Source of the DNA: Alitta virens | Lineage: Eukaryota > Annelida > Polychaeta > Phyllodocida > Nereididae | Assembly (NCBI GenBank): GCA_932294295.1 | Contig: OW028578.1 | Coordinates: 35,315,685-35,379,684 of the forward strand | DNA length: 64,000 bases | Reading direction: 5' to 3' | In this document: positions 1 through 12,400 of the stretch, piece by piece | Position numbering within the stretch: position 1 is the first letter of the stretch | Layout of the letters: each line of letters opens with the position of its first letter | Notes under the pieces: model-generated | Seen by the model: the letters and a program-made list of their open reading frames with translations, nothing else | Database searches by the model: none | Told to the model about the DNA's origin: nothing | Program-made: the position numbers and the translations under genes

Positions 1-202
1 ACCCATAAGAGAGTGTATTATGTGAACTCAAAATTGTAAAGGATGACAATTGAAAGACATTGATTCGTTGAATAGACAATCTGAAGAGGATAATATCAAA
101 ATATACTTTTCTATTAATCATTTGACATATTGCTTTTAACTTCATTGAAATGTTGAATATTATTAGCAAATTTCATGCCAGTCTGCAGGAATGTATTTTG
201 TG

Positions 203-465
203 GTTGCCATCTCCTAGTATAGTGGATAAGGTGCTGGCCTTGTACGCGCATGGTCGTGGGTTCAAACTCAGCCATGGCCTGGAAGAACTGAGCAGATCTT
301 CCTTAAAGTACTGCGCTTCACCCAACCCAAGTGCAAATAGGTAGTAATGGCGATTGTGCATGCAGAGTGCATAGCCTGTATGCGCTGGTTATAGCTACCC
401 GGCTGTATGCTCCCTGGTGAGTTGAGAAAAGGCTCATGCCTGAACAGGCCTGTCAAGGGCATATT
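203..465 (+). repeat. old tRNA-derived SINE (family 2)
   Basis: The head resembles a tRNA promoter: an A-box-like stretch (tagtggataaggtgctgg) is followed about 35 bases later by a B-box-like stretch (gtgggttcaaactca). The body that follows has no open frame of note. Diverged relatives of the body lie near 2520-2745 and 5715-5860. It is not a functional tRNA gene, because no cloverleaf with matching acceptor stem can be folded by eye. Boundaries are approximate and no target-site duplication was found. Confidence 0.55.
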
Positions 466-895
466 TCTAAACCATGTCCTTTAATTTATTTATTTTAGTT
501 TTTTCTTCCCCTGGGCTCCGCATACTATTATTTAAAACCATACATGGATAGCCAGATTGTTTAAACCACTGGGACAAGCTGTACATATTTGTCTGTTTTT
601 TTATTTGTATTATTAGTATTTTTACTAGTCACAACCGGGACCAACTTGCTCTAAAATACATAGTTACAGCATTTAATATAGACTGTTAGCTTAACACTTT
701 TAGTATTATTTTCTTATTACTGTAAAAGTACTGTATTATTGTATGTTATTTGTATGTTTGACAAATGAATCAATTATGATAATATCATGTCAATAAAATT
801 ATATATATATAAATTGAGACTGCTTAGTGGTGTAACAGACTATAAACTGATGACGCATTTAGAGATACATTATATATACAGTGTTTATTAAATCG

Positions 896-1001
896 CAGAT
901 ACCATTCCAAATCGGGCCAGCGTCATTTCTATATTGGCCGCCGTTGGTGCAACATCGTTTCAACATCGCGCCGACGTTGATACGATTAGGAATGTTATCT
1001 G
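896..1001. mobile_element. MITE family A, copy 1
   Basis: A short non-coding element with inverted ends: it starts cagataccattccaaatcg and ends with the near reverse complement (cgattaggaatgttatctg). The interior has gccagcgtc and cgccgacgttg motifs shared with the copies at 1362-1480, 4085-4201 and 10015-10133. This is the most diverged copy. It encodes nothing. Confidence 0.7.
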
Positions 1002-1361
1002 GGATGCATCATGCATACTGTGCTCATGCATCCCAAATCACACGTTCCAGGAAGACAGCATTAACCTATTGTCATTTATTACCATTGTGTAATATGTTTA
1101 ATTAATAGTTAATGGATAAAAACTGTAACTGTTGGTTTGATATATTTAAAACCTTATATAAATAGTGACATATAAATCCATTGTTGGGTAAATGACCGTT
1201 ATTTGCAAAATGAATGTACACATACTCACTTAGTCTCTACAATAAAAATGTCCACGACTACTACTGCTATACTTTGTAAAAATGTCATTCTTAGCACTTT
1301 GGAGAACATATTTTTTCTTGTCTCTCACTTATTTAACCAGCCACTGTGTTTGTACTTTGTA

Positions 1362-1480
1362 CCCTGATTGCATTTCAAATAGTTTCAACATCGGCAAGAT
1401 GTCGGCGATTTTGATACGATGTTGTAGCAACAGCAGCCAACATAGAAACGATGCTGGGCCGATTTGGAATGCTATCTGGG
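1362..1480. mobile_element. MITE family A, copy 2
   Basis: Same family as 896-1001. The right terminus (gatttggaatgctatctggg) is well kept and the left one (ccctgattgcatttcaaat) is degraded. The dinucleotide TA sits immediately outside both ends, which would fit a TA target duplication, but the other copies do not show it clearly. Confidence 0.7.
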
Positions 1481-2142
1481 TAGTGTGTAGAATCCAGACT
1501 CTCGGAGCTAGGACCAGTTTTGTGATGAGCAGTTTCTAAGTATTTCAGTTTGACATTATACAAAGAATCAAATACTTTAAGTATTTTATTATACTTGCTA
1601 TCAAAAATTACTTCTAAACTTAACTCCATTTATTCTTAGGATATCTTTATATTGAAATGATAGAGAGCCCCAATCGTAAATATCAGGTCTGCCACAAGGA
1701 TCAACACTTTTGCTAAGTAATTAATTCAACAATTTTTTTGTAATCTCGCCTTATTTCACCTCATATTCTCGCCTCGCTTCACCAAAGAGCTCTTTGAGAA
1801 ATGGCACAATGGACCAACATGGCCATACTTCATTTGTTCATTGGGTGAAAATGTAATTTTGTGTGTATATGTTTAGTTTTTTTTACACTAATAATGTACA
1901 TGTTATTTTTTCTGGATTTGTGATCATTTCTATGGCAGTTGTCAATATCCTGAAAAACGATTTTGAAAAACATACAGCTCCAGTGGACAAACAAAACCCG
2001 AGTAGAGACATAATCAATGTAGGATTGCTTCAGTGACGTGTCAATGCAATTTTTGATTTACTAAAAAAATACATTGTGACATGGAATATTTAATGCAAAA
2101 TCCAATCACAGCAGTAGGCAATTAGGAAATGAGTCTGAAAGA

Positions 2143-4931
2143 ATGATGAGCTCAAGGAAATCTGTCTTCATATTATCACTTGTTTTCGTAACAAGTTTTG
2201 CAACTCCTTCATTGCCTTATTTTATAAGACGTTACCATAAAGAGACAAACATCAAATGTGCAGCAGTGGTCATCGAAAAAGCTTCTACAAGATGCAGTTG
2301 TGCCTTAAAATGCAACAGTCTGGCACAGAACATGTGTATGGGATTCAACGTGTCAGATTCACTGTGTCATCTATGCTTGGCATGTCATGCCAATAAACCT
2401 GCAAACTCCTTTTGGAATGGTGGACAGCAAGCTTATGCATTGAGAACAGAGGGCTTTGAAAATGAATTGCAGGAAGGTAAGTCAGTTGACTTTTTTTGTG
2501 CCTTGGTCCAGCAGATAACTGGCAATGTACATTGTCGTGGTTTATAAACCCAGCTATGGCATAGAAAAACTGAGCAAATCTGCTCCATCCAGGTGTAAAC
2601 AGTAAATGGGAAGGTCGGCTTGATAGATTAAGGTTACATTGGATTGCCCAGTGATGACACAGCATGATGATTTAGCTGTATACTTCCCAGCTTAGCTAGG
2701 GAGTTGATAAGTTCAAGCCAGAACAGAGTTAGCTGACAGAAGTTGGTTGACTGTATGCATGCTATAACCCCCTCCTTTATGGGCTATATCGTGTATATTG
2801 TTCATTTATTTACTGTTATTTATCTAGTCTTATAGAATAGTGAGATAGTTTTGGAAGTAGCTTCATGCCCAACACGATATACATGAATCAAAAAGCCAAA
2901 ATAATTCTGTGATAACAGTAGTTCTGCACAGAGTTATGCTCCATTTTCAGGCTTGGTTATGCATGCTTCCCTTGATGCCATAAACAATGGACAATCTCCA
3001 GCTTTTGGCACCACAGTGTTAGTCCTTGGAAGTCCTGGTAAGTACGTGTTATATGCATTTAAACTATATAGCATGAATAAAACATTACTGTTCCAAAAAT
3101 TGCATAAGAATGATTATTGTTTTGAGGAGCATCATGGTATATCAACAAATTCTGTTTTATTTTCTACAAACCTGCCTGACACTTTCTCAGATCTTTTAAG
3201 CCCGTTTCTGTGATTAGTTAGAAAATTCTTTGATGCCTGCCAAAACCTAGATGGAGTATTATCTTCCACAAGAAGATGACACTCCACCCAGATAAAACCA
3301 TCTACAATTACAACAGAAAGTAATTTGTTGACTGCTTAAGCTATCTACAATTTAAGGGGCGTCCATACTGTCATGGATAAGACCTATGTATGACAAGGAT
3401 GAACATTTTTTTTTACTTTTGGTCATCCTTGGTAATACGTTATTCACTTGCCAAGCGTTTTACATATACTTGCGCTAATCCGTAGGGCGCTCCTGGTAGC
3501 GCTAAAACATCCGTGACCATCAATGGAGAGGGCAACATTTCTAAGGCATCTTTAAAAATTTGGCAGACGTTCCACAAGTGATTTGTTTATATTAGTTACG
3601 TAACTGCTTGGGATTCACTTGGCGAGCGTTCTAAATATGTTCTACCACCAGTGGCCATCAGTGACCATCCGTGACTATCCTTGCCCATACTTGAACCCTT
3701 CGCACGGGCAATCTACAAGTGCCTCATGGATGCCTCACGGATGCCTCACAGATGCCTCACAGATGCCTCACGATGGGCTATCGTCGAGCGTTTGACTGAC
3801 GTCCGGCGAGCAATTCAAGAGTGCCTTAAGCATGCTTATCGACAGAATTTATACAAGCCACGAGTGAAGAAGTATAGCCCATTTTTTATGTCTGTGGTCA
3901 TACGTAGGTCTTATCCTTGACAGTGTGAATGCCCCTTTACAAAACGAGTTATTCTATGCCTGCTTAAGCCCTCTATGATTACAAATATTCAAAGTTCTCC
4001 TGTGCTTGCTTAAATCGTCTAAAGTATATCTTCACTCTTGTTTTGAGAAGGCGACCTGAAACAGCATGTATCCAAGTAGGCTCTGCAGATAGCATTCCAA
4101 ATCGTGTCAACATCAGCAATATGTCGGTGATGTGAATATAATGTCGTAATGACAGTGGCCAACATAGAAACGATGCTGGGCCGATTTAGAATGCTATCTG
4201 GAGCAGTGTCTATCCTGAGGCAAGTAAAGATCCACCCATGGGGTAAATGTGTAACATGGGGTGGACTCCTCTCTCTCACCTCATCAACCAACCCTAATGA
4301 GTGGCAAGAACTTGCCTTAGAGGGCTGCACTTATCTATCTATCTATCTATCTATCTGTCTATCTTGTTTTGTCATTCCAGGTGCTTACAATGTGCCAGGG
4401 AAGTATGGAAATGCCATCTTTACCCCAAATGAAGCTTATGCGGATGATAATAAGCTTGACCTGGGTGAACACTATAACAGTTGTATCGGAAGCCTGGAGC
4501 TGTGTACCGAGGGAATGACTTTCTCATTCTGGATCAAACTTTCTGTTAATCAGACAAGTTTGTATCCTAGGATCATGGCATCTTTATCCTGTATTGTTCT
4601 GCTTGCCATAAAGCCTGAAGGTGCTGGCATTGAATTCCACTTCGATGATGGTACGACGCATTACAGTCACCGTCCTCCAGGCAATTTGGCCTATGACAAC
4701 TGGCATAATATCGTCATGACATACAGCCCAATATCTTTGTCTAAAGCCTACATCGATGGTTGTTTCCAAGATGTGCCAGTTGAGGTCACACCCACAGAGA
4801 GATCGATTCAACATTTCCAGTTCGGTTGCTATTTGAGCGGAGTTAGCTGTAGTCGCGTCATATTTGATGACATAAGATACTGGAATGTCCAAAAAGGCAA
4901 ATACTTTGTGTGGCAGCTGTGGAACTTTTAA
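2143..4931 (+). CDS. secreted PAN/apple-like and LamG-like domain protein, three exons
   Basis: Three exons join in one frame: 2143-2476, 2951-3037 and 4381-4931, about 323 residues. Both introns begin GTAAGT, end CAG, and are phase 1. The start gives a hydrophobic signal peptide (residues about 6-22). Exon 1 carries a cysteine cluster (CSCALKC, CMGF, CHLCLAC) like an apple/PAN module. Exon 3 is a concanavalin-A/LamG-like fold: GAYNVPGKYGNAI, then TFSFWIKLS, WHNIVMTYS, AYIDG and FDDIRYWN. The product is probably extracellular and may bind carbohydrate or matrix; this is inferred from the fold, and no ligand can be named. Intron 2 holds a Harbinger-like MITE, a family A MITE, a SINE tail and a TCTA microsatellite. 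The last residues after FDDIRYWN look atypical, so the true gene may continue past a non-canonical donor near 4895. Domain calls are by eye. Confidence 0.8.
2520..2745 (+). repeat. diverged SINE family 2 relative, in intron 1
   Basis: Body motifs (tggcatagaaaaactgagca, tccaggtgtaaacag, gggagttgataag) recall the element at 203-465 in the same order. It lies wholly inside intron 1 of the PAN/LamG gene. Strongly diverged, so the call is tentative. Confidence 0.35.
3355..3936. mobile_element. PIF/Harbinger-like MITE with TTA duplication
   Basis: The ends are long inverted repeats of about 45 bp: left AGGGGCGTCCATACTGTCAT, with the reverse complement of the right end reading AGGGGCATTCACACTGTCAA, and similarity continues through GGATAAGACCTA. 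TTA flanks both sides (3352-3354 and 3937-3939), the 3-bp target size typical of PIF/Harbinger elements. Inside is a small 12-bp direct repeat of gatgcctcacag type (about 3727-3770). No transposase is encoded. It lies in intron 2 of the PAN/LamG gene. Confidence 0.75.
4085..4201. mobile_element. MITE family A, copy 3
   Basis: This copy has the clearest terminal inverted repeats: CAGATAGCATTCCAAATCG at the left, and the right end is its reverse complement with one mismatch. About 117 bp long, non-coding, located in intron 2 of the PAN/LamG gene about 180 bases before exon 3. Confidence 0.75.
4205..4363 (+). repeat. SINE family 3 tail fragment and TCTA microsatellite
   Basis: The stretch starting gtctatcctgaggcaag and containing catggggtaaatgtg matches the pieces at 14560-14680 and 17115-17285 and, inverted, those at 11128-11275 and 21100-21435. 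It runs into about six units of TCTA at 4331-4363, just upstream of the exon 3 acceptor at 4380. The TCTA run takes the place of part of a polypyrimidine tract. Confidence 0.5.
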
Positions 4932-6428
4932 GATGTAATTGATATTTGAGGACCAGAAATTGTTAGAGCAATGTCCATGTACTGTATAATAGCATAGAGT
5001 GCTCCGTTGTATTATTGTGATCACCTTCTAATCAGTTCAAAGCAATATTTCAACAGGTGGCAGCACCTGTCAGTCACTGTATGCCATCTAGCGGTAAAGA
5101 TCACGGTAATGCAATGTCACAGCTGACTCGTTCCCGTCTCAAGTAAGGAGACAGGTCGGGTCTGTCAATCGGAAAGACGTCACAATCTGTGTATGCTAGA
5201 TATCAACCAATCGCATCACAGAACTCGCCGGCCCCAACCTGAGTGTTATTACAGTAGAGAAAGACTAAACCACAGATGTTTACAAAGAGATCTGGTCCAA
5301 ATAGGAGACCCCTCCAATGAACAATAAGCTAAGCAACATTATTTCTCTTGTCATACAAAGCCCATTTATTGTAATAATAACCTTAAAGCAATCACCCATT
5401 TGGTTTGTCTTTTGTGTGCTGTGTTCAATTGGATCACAACTGGTCTGGACTGTAACTGAGGTAACACTTCACATATGATATTCTTTCAATCGATGCCAGA
5501 CAGTTGTATGATATGTGTTCTAGGATGAAAACATCCCTGGTACGTCATCCTCACTACTTAAACCACTTTTGATTTGAACTGTTGATTTGAACTGTTGGTG
5601 AGAACTGTTGGTGAGAACTGTTGGTGAGAACTGTTGGTGAGAACTGTTGGTGAGAACTATTGGTTAGAACTGTTGATAACTGTTGATGAGAACTGTTGAT
5701 GACCTTAAGCAAGCATTTGAGAGAGCAAATTCTTTGCAGATTAACAAAGACTGATTGATGAAACCACTGCTCCACCCAGGTGTAAACTTTTGCAGATTGA
5801 GGTGAAATTGTATTGATCAGTAAGTTTGCAACTGTTGTATGCTTTCCAGGGAGTTTTTTTTCATGCAAAAAGTTTACAATGGATGAAACTCAAGAGTTGA
5901 GACAGTCGTACATAATGAGAATCGATTAAAATTGGAGTGTGAGATTTAAGTGATGAAAATAAATAATACATCAATATCAAACATGCTTGGAGCAATATAA
6001 GAAAAACAAAGTTGAAAATGTTATGCGTCTGAAGCTTTTGCCAAAATGATCATCATCAGCCTTTGAATAACATGAAAAAATTATCAATTTCTTTCAGGCA
6101 TTGTCTTGAAATTCATCAAAGAGATTATGATCCCTCAATCAATATTTCACATGTCCTCCAGTAGCTCTATGGTCTGAATAACAAGAACTTCATTGAATTC
6201 TTTCTTTTTTTCAAAACAAAGGACTTAGACTCATTTTCATATGATACATTTTATGGGGCAATAACAAATACATAATATAACAAATATTAGTAAAAAATCT
6301 ATCAATGTCATTTTTTTCAGAATACATAATGTATTATATCAGAAGTAACTTTACCTAAAATGTACCATCCACACATTTATAAGTAGAAAGCACATCTTAG
6401 TAATAGCCTAGGGTTCTGTTATTTATAT
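4932..6428. other. intergenic, with a 13-bp tandem repeat
   Basis: The two host genes converge here, their 3' ends about 1.5 kb apart. A minisatellite of the 13-bp unit gaactgttggtga runs about 5578-5710 with five good and several degenerate units. A SINE family 2 relative may lie at 5715-5860. Nothing else is recognised. Confidence 0.6.
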
Positions 6429-9400
6429 TCACATAGTTGTACTAGCCCGGCCAGAAGCGTTAGTAGAACCATTTTTGTAATTTCCGCTCTTACGACTTCC
6501 CATCGTGTCCGATACGTAACTTGCACCAACACCGCTTAGAGGGTTGAACACCATGCTCTGTCCAAGCTGCATACCTGAAGAGGAAAGAAGAAAACAATGT
6601 TCAGTGCAGCTGAACACTGAGTTGGAAACCAATCAAAGTGCAGCTGAACACAGAGTTGGAAACCAATCTCATAGACTCGGAAGCTAATCTCCAGAGGATG
6701 TCATGTGAATTTAGGACTCCCATTGGCACGGCAGTGTCTCAACCAATAAGAGTCCTGAACTTCCAGTTCTATGAGACTAATTTCCAACTCTGTGAAATCA
6801 GCTGTAAGGCACCAGTGAGGGTCTGGGTTGGTTGGGTGATTGCCAATGTGAATACTGGTACACGGTGTGCTCACATAACAGCCCAGCCACCTAATTATGG
6901 ACATTCTTTGCTAGTTTATCTTGTTAAACAAAATGATTGTATAAACTATGTAGCTGATAGGCTGAGTACAGACTTAAGAAATCTTCTATTAAAAATACAA
7001 TAGAAATGGATTCATTTTTGAGTTAAGGCAATTTTCCTGAATTACCTGCTTGTCAAAACAAGAGTTGCATAAACTCAGCACATGAACATCTAATTTTTCT
7101 GTAACTTCATTGTTAGACCTTTAATACCATAAACCAGAAATAGGCTATATAGTCCGGGGGCCAAAGCCAGAAAAAGTGAATAAAAAGGGCACTTTGTTTG
7201 CACCGATCCACACCTCTTCAAATTTGGTATAATCAAATTGGATATTACTATATTTTTTGAAACCGCTACTCGTTTTGTCAGTTTCTTGGACCGGAGATGT
7301 TTTTTTCTGGTATCCATGGCAATCAGACAAATTAATTAGTTTACTTTAGATGAGTAAACGAGCAAAACATGTACATAATTAGGTCGCTGGGCTGTGAGGT
7401 GACGACACACGGTGTGGTACATCTGAAAGCAAGAAAGTATAGTCCAGTTCACTTAGCAAATTTACTTGCAACGTCACAATAGTTTTTGAATTCCTGGTTA
7501 CCCCATGTATTGACACTCTTTTGTTCCAGTTAGTTATAGGCAATCAGTGGTTTGTTAAGACTACATGTTTTCTTGTCCTTAACTGACTTTTAAAAGTAAC
7601 CAATCAACGTAAACCGTGACATCACACGACTGTTTATGAAGTGGATTAATCATATATTTAAAGAATTTCAATATTTACAGAATAAAAATTTTTTTTACTG
7701 TGACAATATTCTATCTATGGAAGTATTATTATGTTATTTTCCAGCTAGTGTTTGATAATTAGTAGCAAGGATCTTGCAGTGCAAGCTGGAATTTGTGTTA
7801 GATGAACAAAATTACAGCAGATTTCATAGACTTGGCAATTGAACTATCATGTGATTTCCAGGCTCCCATTGGCTAATGCAGTCCCTTAAAAATCCTCCAT
7901 GGGGTCCTGGCTGGAGTCACAAATGTCCTCTGGAGTTCAGTTCCAAATCTATGATCTGCTGTAATATTACAATTAGTTTAAAATACGTTTTAAACTGCAG
8001 CATTTGCTGCCATATATACGACAGTGCTCAGTCTCTAAAAGTATGTACCTAATCATGAGATATAATTTGTAACTTCTGATAATGTTTTCAATATTCTGAT
8101 GTTACATGGGTGAGAACAGACTATTTTTTTCCATACTTCTCAACCATTGACTAAGAATTTCAATATGACAGTCATACCCCTATAAACCAAGGGCCCAAGA
8201 TACTCTTAGAATAACCTGGCTCAATCAAGAAAGTCTCATACTTACAGACTCCAATCAGAAATAGATCAGTTTGAAACTCTGTAACATGCAACCTTAGAGA
8301 CTTCCAAAGAGTTTCAGACTCAAAACCAGCCCGAACGGCTTTACAGCAAGCAACGAAAGCAAGCGGATGAAGCCGGCAGCGGATGCCAAGCCACTAATTG
8401 ATTAAATGTATTCACTTGATTCCATCATTGGGTTAATCAATCCTTACTGGTGACCGTGCTCGACGCTTGTTGTAGTTGTTGAGCTTGTTGTTGTTGTTGC
8501 TGCGGCAACATGTTCATCGGAACCATCATCATTCCGGAAGGTTGGTATCCGCCGCCAGGGGGCATCATCATCATTTGGCCCCCTCCGTAACCAGAGTATG
8601 GCGAAAAATCCATCCCAGTTGGAGCTGTTGCCTGACGGAAATCAATGAATTAGAATGTTAGTTCTTACAGCAGATTTCTGAACTATATGTCTTACGAGAG
8701 CTAAATTTATAAGCAATAGATTTCAGTTATAATATATCTTACGTGAGATGAAGTAGTAACATTGCCAACAAAATGCTTCGATCAAATTGTTACACGGATA
8801 AATTTACTGAACAAAATATTTCTTGCTTTTTCATCATCTGACAGGACCAGGCAAGCATCAATTCTTTAAATTCTCTAAATTATAGACTCTAAGATATCAC
8901 AGCAGATTTTATAGACTTGGAAATTAAGCTCCAGATCACGTCATGTGAATCCAAGGCTCCTATTGGATTTGGGACTGACTTAGGCTATGGGAATCCTGCA
9001 TTCATATGGCATCATCTGGAGTTTAGTTTCCAAATCTAGGAGTTCTGTTGTTAGTTTATTCCTCAGTAAAGTGTGGTGTATGGTCCAATATCATCATAAG
9101 TGTAAAATAATTGTACTTACTGCATTGTCATTCTCAAACCCATGTGCACACATCCATTTGCCAGCGATGATGGCAGACCACACATTGAAAAGTACATCCA
9201 AAATTCCAATGGCTACCAACGCTCCATTCAAACCAAGTCTCTGAAACGACAAAAGGAAATCATATTTCTGAATCTGTAATTTGCTGATCTATTGTTATCC
9301 GATCATAACCCTCTCTTCACCCTTTTGGGGAACTCTCACTTCACGCAGCCATCACTGGCCCACCAGACAATGGTGCAAAATATATGATAGCAAAAAATAT

Positions 9401-12400
9401 TTGAATATTTATGTTATGGCAATAGTTTGTACATTCCAACTGAACGTCTCAAAATGCTATCATGGATAAAACTGAATTATTCTTAGGGAAACTTTGCATT
9501 TACCCCCCTCACCCTATTGAAATCTAGGTAAGAAATGAGCCATAACATTCAAACTTTCTAATACATTTCTTAAATATCATTGTTTTTGCGTCAGTTAAAC
9601 AACAGCAAATTTGATGAACTTGAAACTGAACTCCAGAGGGACGTCATATGAATCCATGGACTTTCATTGGCTGAGAGACTGCACACTTATTCAATTCACA
9701 TGATGTCATCGATTGCCTTAGCCAATGGGAGTCCTGGATTCACATGATGTCCCTTGGAGTTCGGTTTCCATGTCAATGAGTTCTGCTGTAAGAAATAGTT
9801 TCTATTTCATTCATTTCTATTTTTTTTTAACTGAGTGTTGTAGCTATACCCTGCTGTCATCACCAGTCACAGTGTCAACTTCCAATCCAATCGGACAAAC
9901 GATGAACAACGCTATACTGATGGATGATGCTGACAGAGCCAGGATGAGGAATGTCAATATCTGAAAAAATAACATGTCATAACATGTCAATGGATAAATT
10001 ATTGTGATGCACAACCCAGATGGCATGACAAATCGGGCCAGCGTCGTTTCAATGTTGGCCACCATCGGTACAACATTGTAATGATTTTGACAATGTCGCG
10101 CCGATGTTGATACGATTTGGAATGCTATCTGGGAATCACTAAAATTCAAAAAATGGGTACAAGAGGATTTACCATAGCTCTAGTTTTCTTCTTGGCTGCT
10201 GTTATTCCCAATGCTCCGCATGCAATATACTGCAAGAATACGATAATATTTCGTAAGTTCAATGACTCAAACTCATTTACACTTAATAAGTGTTGATATT
10301 ATCTTGTATTGGGGAAATAATGGTATTATAATAATCACACTTTATATCCTGTCTGCGTGGTTTATCATAGTTTTATTGTAACAACTGTCTTTCTGTACTG
10401 TCTGTCTGTCCAATGTGTGTCAAAATAAAAACATTCAAAATTGAAATAATATTTTTTTAACACAAAAATTCTTATAACATTTCAAATTTAGCTTACTCTT
10501 TACCACAACAATTCATCTTCAATGAATGAAATACAATATATTTCAGTCATCATTTAAGGCTTTTTTTAAACTTTAAGTTGCAATATTGCTGCAAAATGTC
10601 ACCAAGGGGGGAGTCCTCGTCCTAGAGGGACCCTCCTGAAGAATTATGACTTCAAATAAAACATTCTGAGTTCTGAGTTATCTCCACACTGTCTGTCTGT
10701 CTGCACTGTCTGTCTTTCTACACTGTCTGTCTTTCCGCACTGTCTGTCTTTCTACACTGTCTGTCTTTCTACACTGTCTGTCTGTCTGCACTGTCTGTCT
10801 TTCTACACTGTCTGTCTGCACTGTCTGTCTTTCTACACTGTCTTTCTTTCCTCACTGTCTGTCTTTCTACATTGTCTGACTTTGAGTACTTATATACTTA
10901 CAAGTAAGCCAACCCAAATGCCTGGAGCAATATAAGAGAATGGAGTGTGCAAAACCATTGCAGCTATTTCTAAACCTATTGCAGTGACCCCTAGTGTAAT
11001 GTGGACGATTCCTAAGGCTAGAGATGTCTGGTAAGGGTATTCGAAATATCCTCTGCAAGTAACAAAATAAACATCAGATAAGAGAAATAATGGATTACAA
11101 ATTGGTAGGAATAACTCATAATACACTGTGCTATTACATGGCGTTTCAATGTCTCAATGCTACTGGGTCTGCTGCCAGAGGCAGATGTAATAATATGGTG
11201 ATAAGGCTTTGAAAGGTCTTTCCACTCTTTCGCCTCAGCAAGTGGAAAAAGTTTAGAAGGTTGCATCTGGCATTAGTAGGGCTGACATATTTTATTATTT
11301 GACAAAACTAATTTAGTTTATGAAAAATAAGAAAATACAAAATTTGCAACTCGGGCAGTTTAAAACATTTCACCGATAAAATCAACAATCAAACGGATAG
11401 GATAATTAAACACTGAAGAGGTATATCTATCGATCTATCTCAACAATAATTTTTTGTCACTCACAAACTCTCCAGAACAAACACACAAACGGTTCAAAGT
11501 GAACACGGTAGACTTCTAACATATTATAAATTCCGAAAACACTTCACAAGAGCTACTGGAAGGTAATTCTTGGGGAACCTTTCCATTAAAAAAATGAAAA
11601 GAATATTCAGGCATTGGACTTGTATAGGTTTAAGAACTCTTCATTTGTGTAGTTTTACAGATCTATGGAGCAGCTAAAACCTTGATTGACATAAGCCACT
11701 TAAGCTGTCATCAAATTGACTATGGGATGTTTCGGAAATGTGAAAGCATTAGTGAAGTTTGAATAGGAATAAATTAAGGAAACATTTCAAGACTGCATGC
11801 AATAAAATGAGCTAAATGCTCACAAATCTTTTTTGTTGTACTTATATCTCTTCAATGTGGCATTAGAATTTTTTTTTTTTTGAGAAAAAAAAAGAAAGAC
11901 TAAAAAAAAAAGACATACATTGGATTTATCTTCAGTGAGAATTAAGCACCTGAACAAATTTTATTTCAGACAAATGAAAAGAAATACTTTCATCAAGGAA
12001 TTGATTTACTAGCTCAAAATGCATCTTTGGGCGACTTTTCTACTGAGATGTAGTTGTCAAGAGAGATCAGCATTAAATTGTCAATTGATTTATTTTATTC
12101 ATAAGTTTTTTTTTCGCATGTCTTAAATATAATCAATCGCAGGGAAAAAAAATGTATAATAATTTATTTCACTTTTCTGTCAGCTTTCTTTTTTCTTCTT
12201 TTTTCAGTGAGATAACGATTGTTATATTCCATTACTATATATGCCATTAAATTTACCCTTTATAGTATTTTGGTTGCCCTCACTTTCAAAAGTATTTGAT
12301 GTGCATTTTGGGGAAATTTGCTTACCTTTTAAAACCCCAAAAGAACGTACCCCTCTTCTACCTACGCCCCCCTCCCCCCTCCAGGCCAGACCCCACTCAC

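Larger units (their letters stand above)
466..2142. other. non-coding, AT-rich; two MITE copies only
   Basis: Apart from two small inverted-repeat elements (896-1001 and 1362-1480) I see no exon, RNA gene or coding bias here. Short open frames in this stretch follow MITE sequence or low-complexity DNA. The segment just before 2143 would contain the promoter of the PAN/LamG gene, but no TATA box can be assigned with confidence. Confidence 0.6.
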
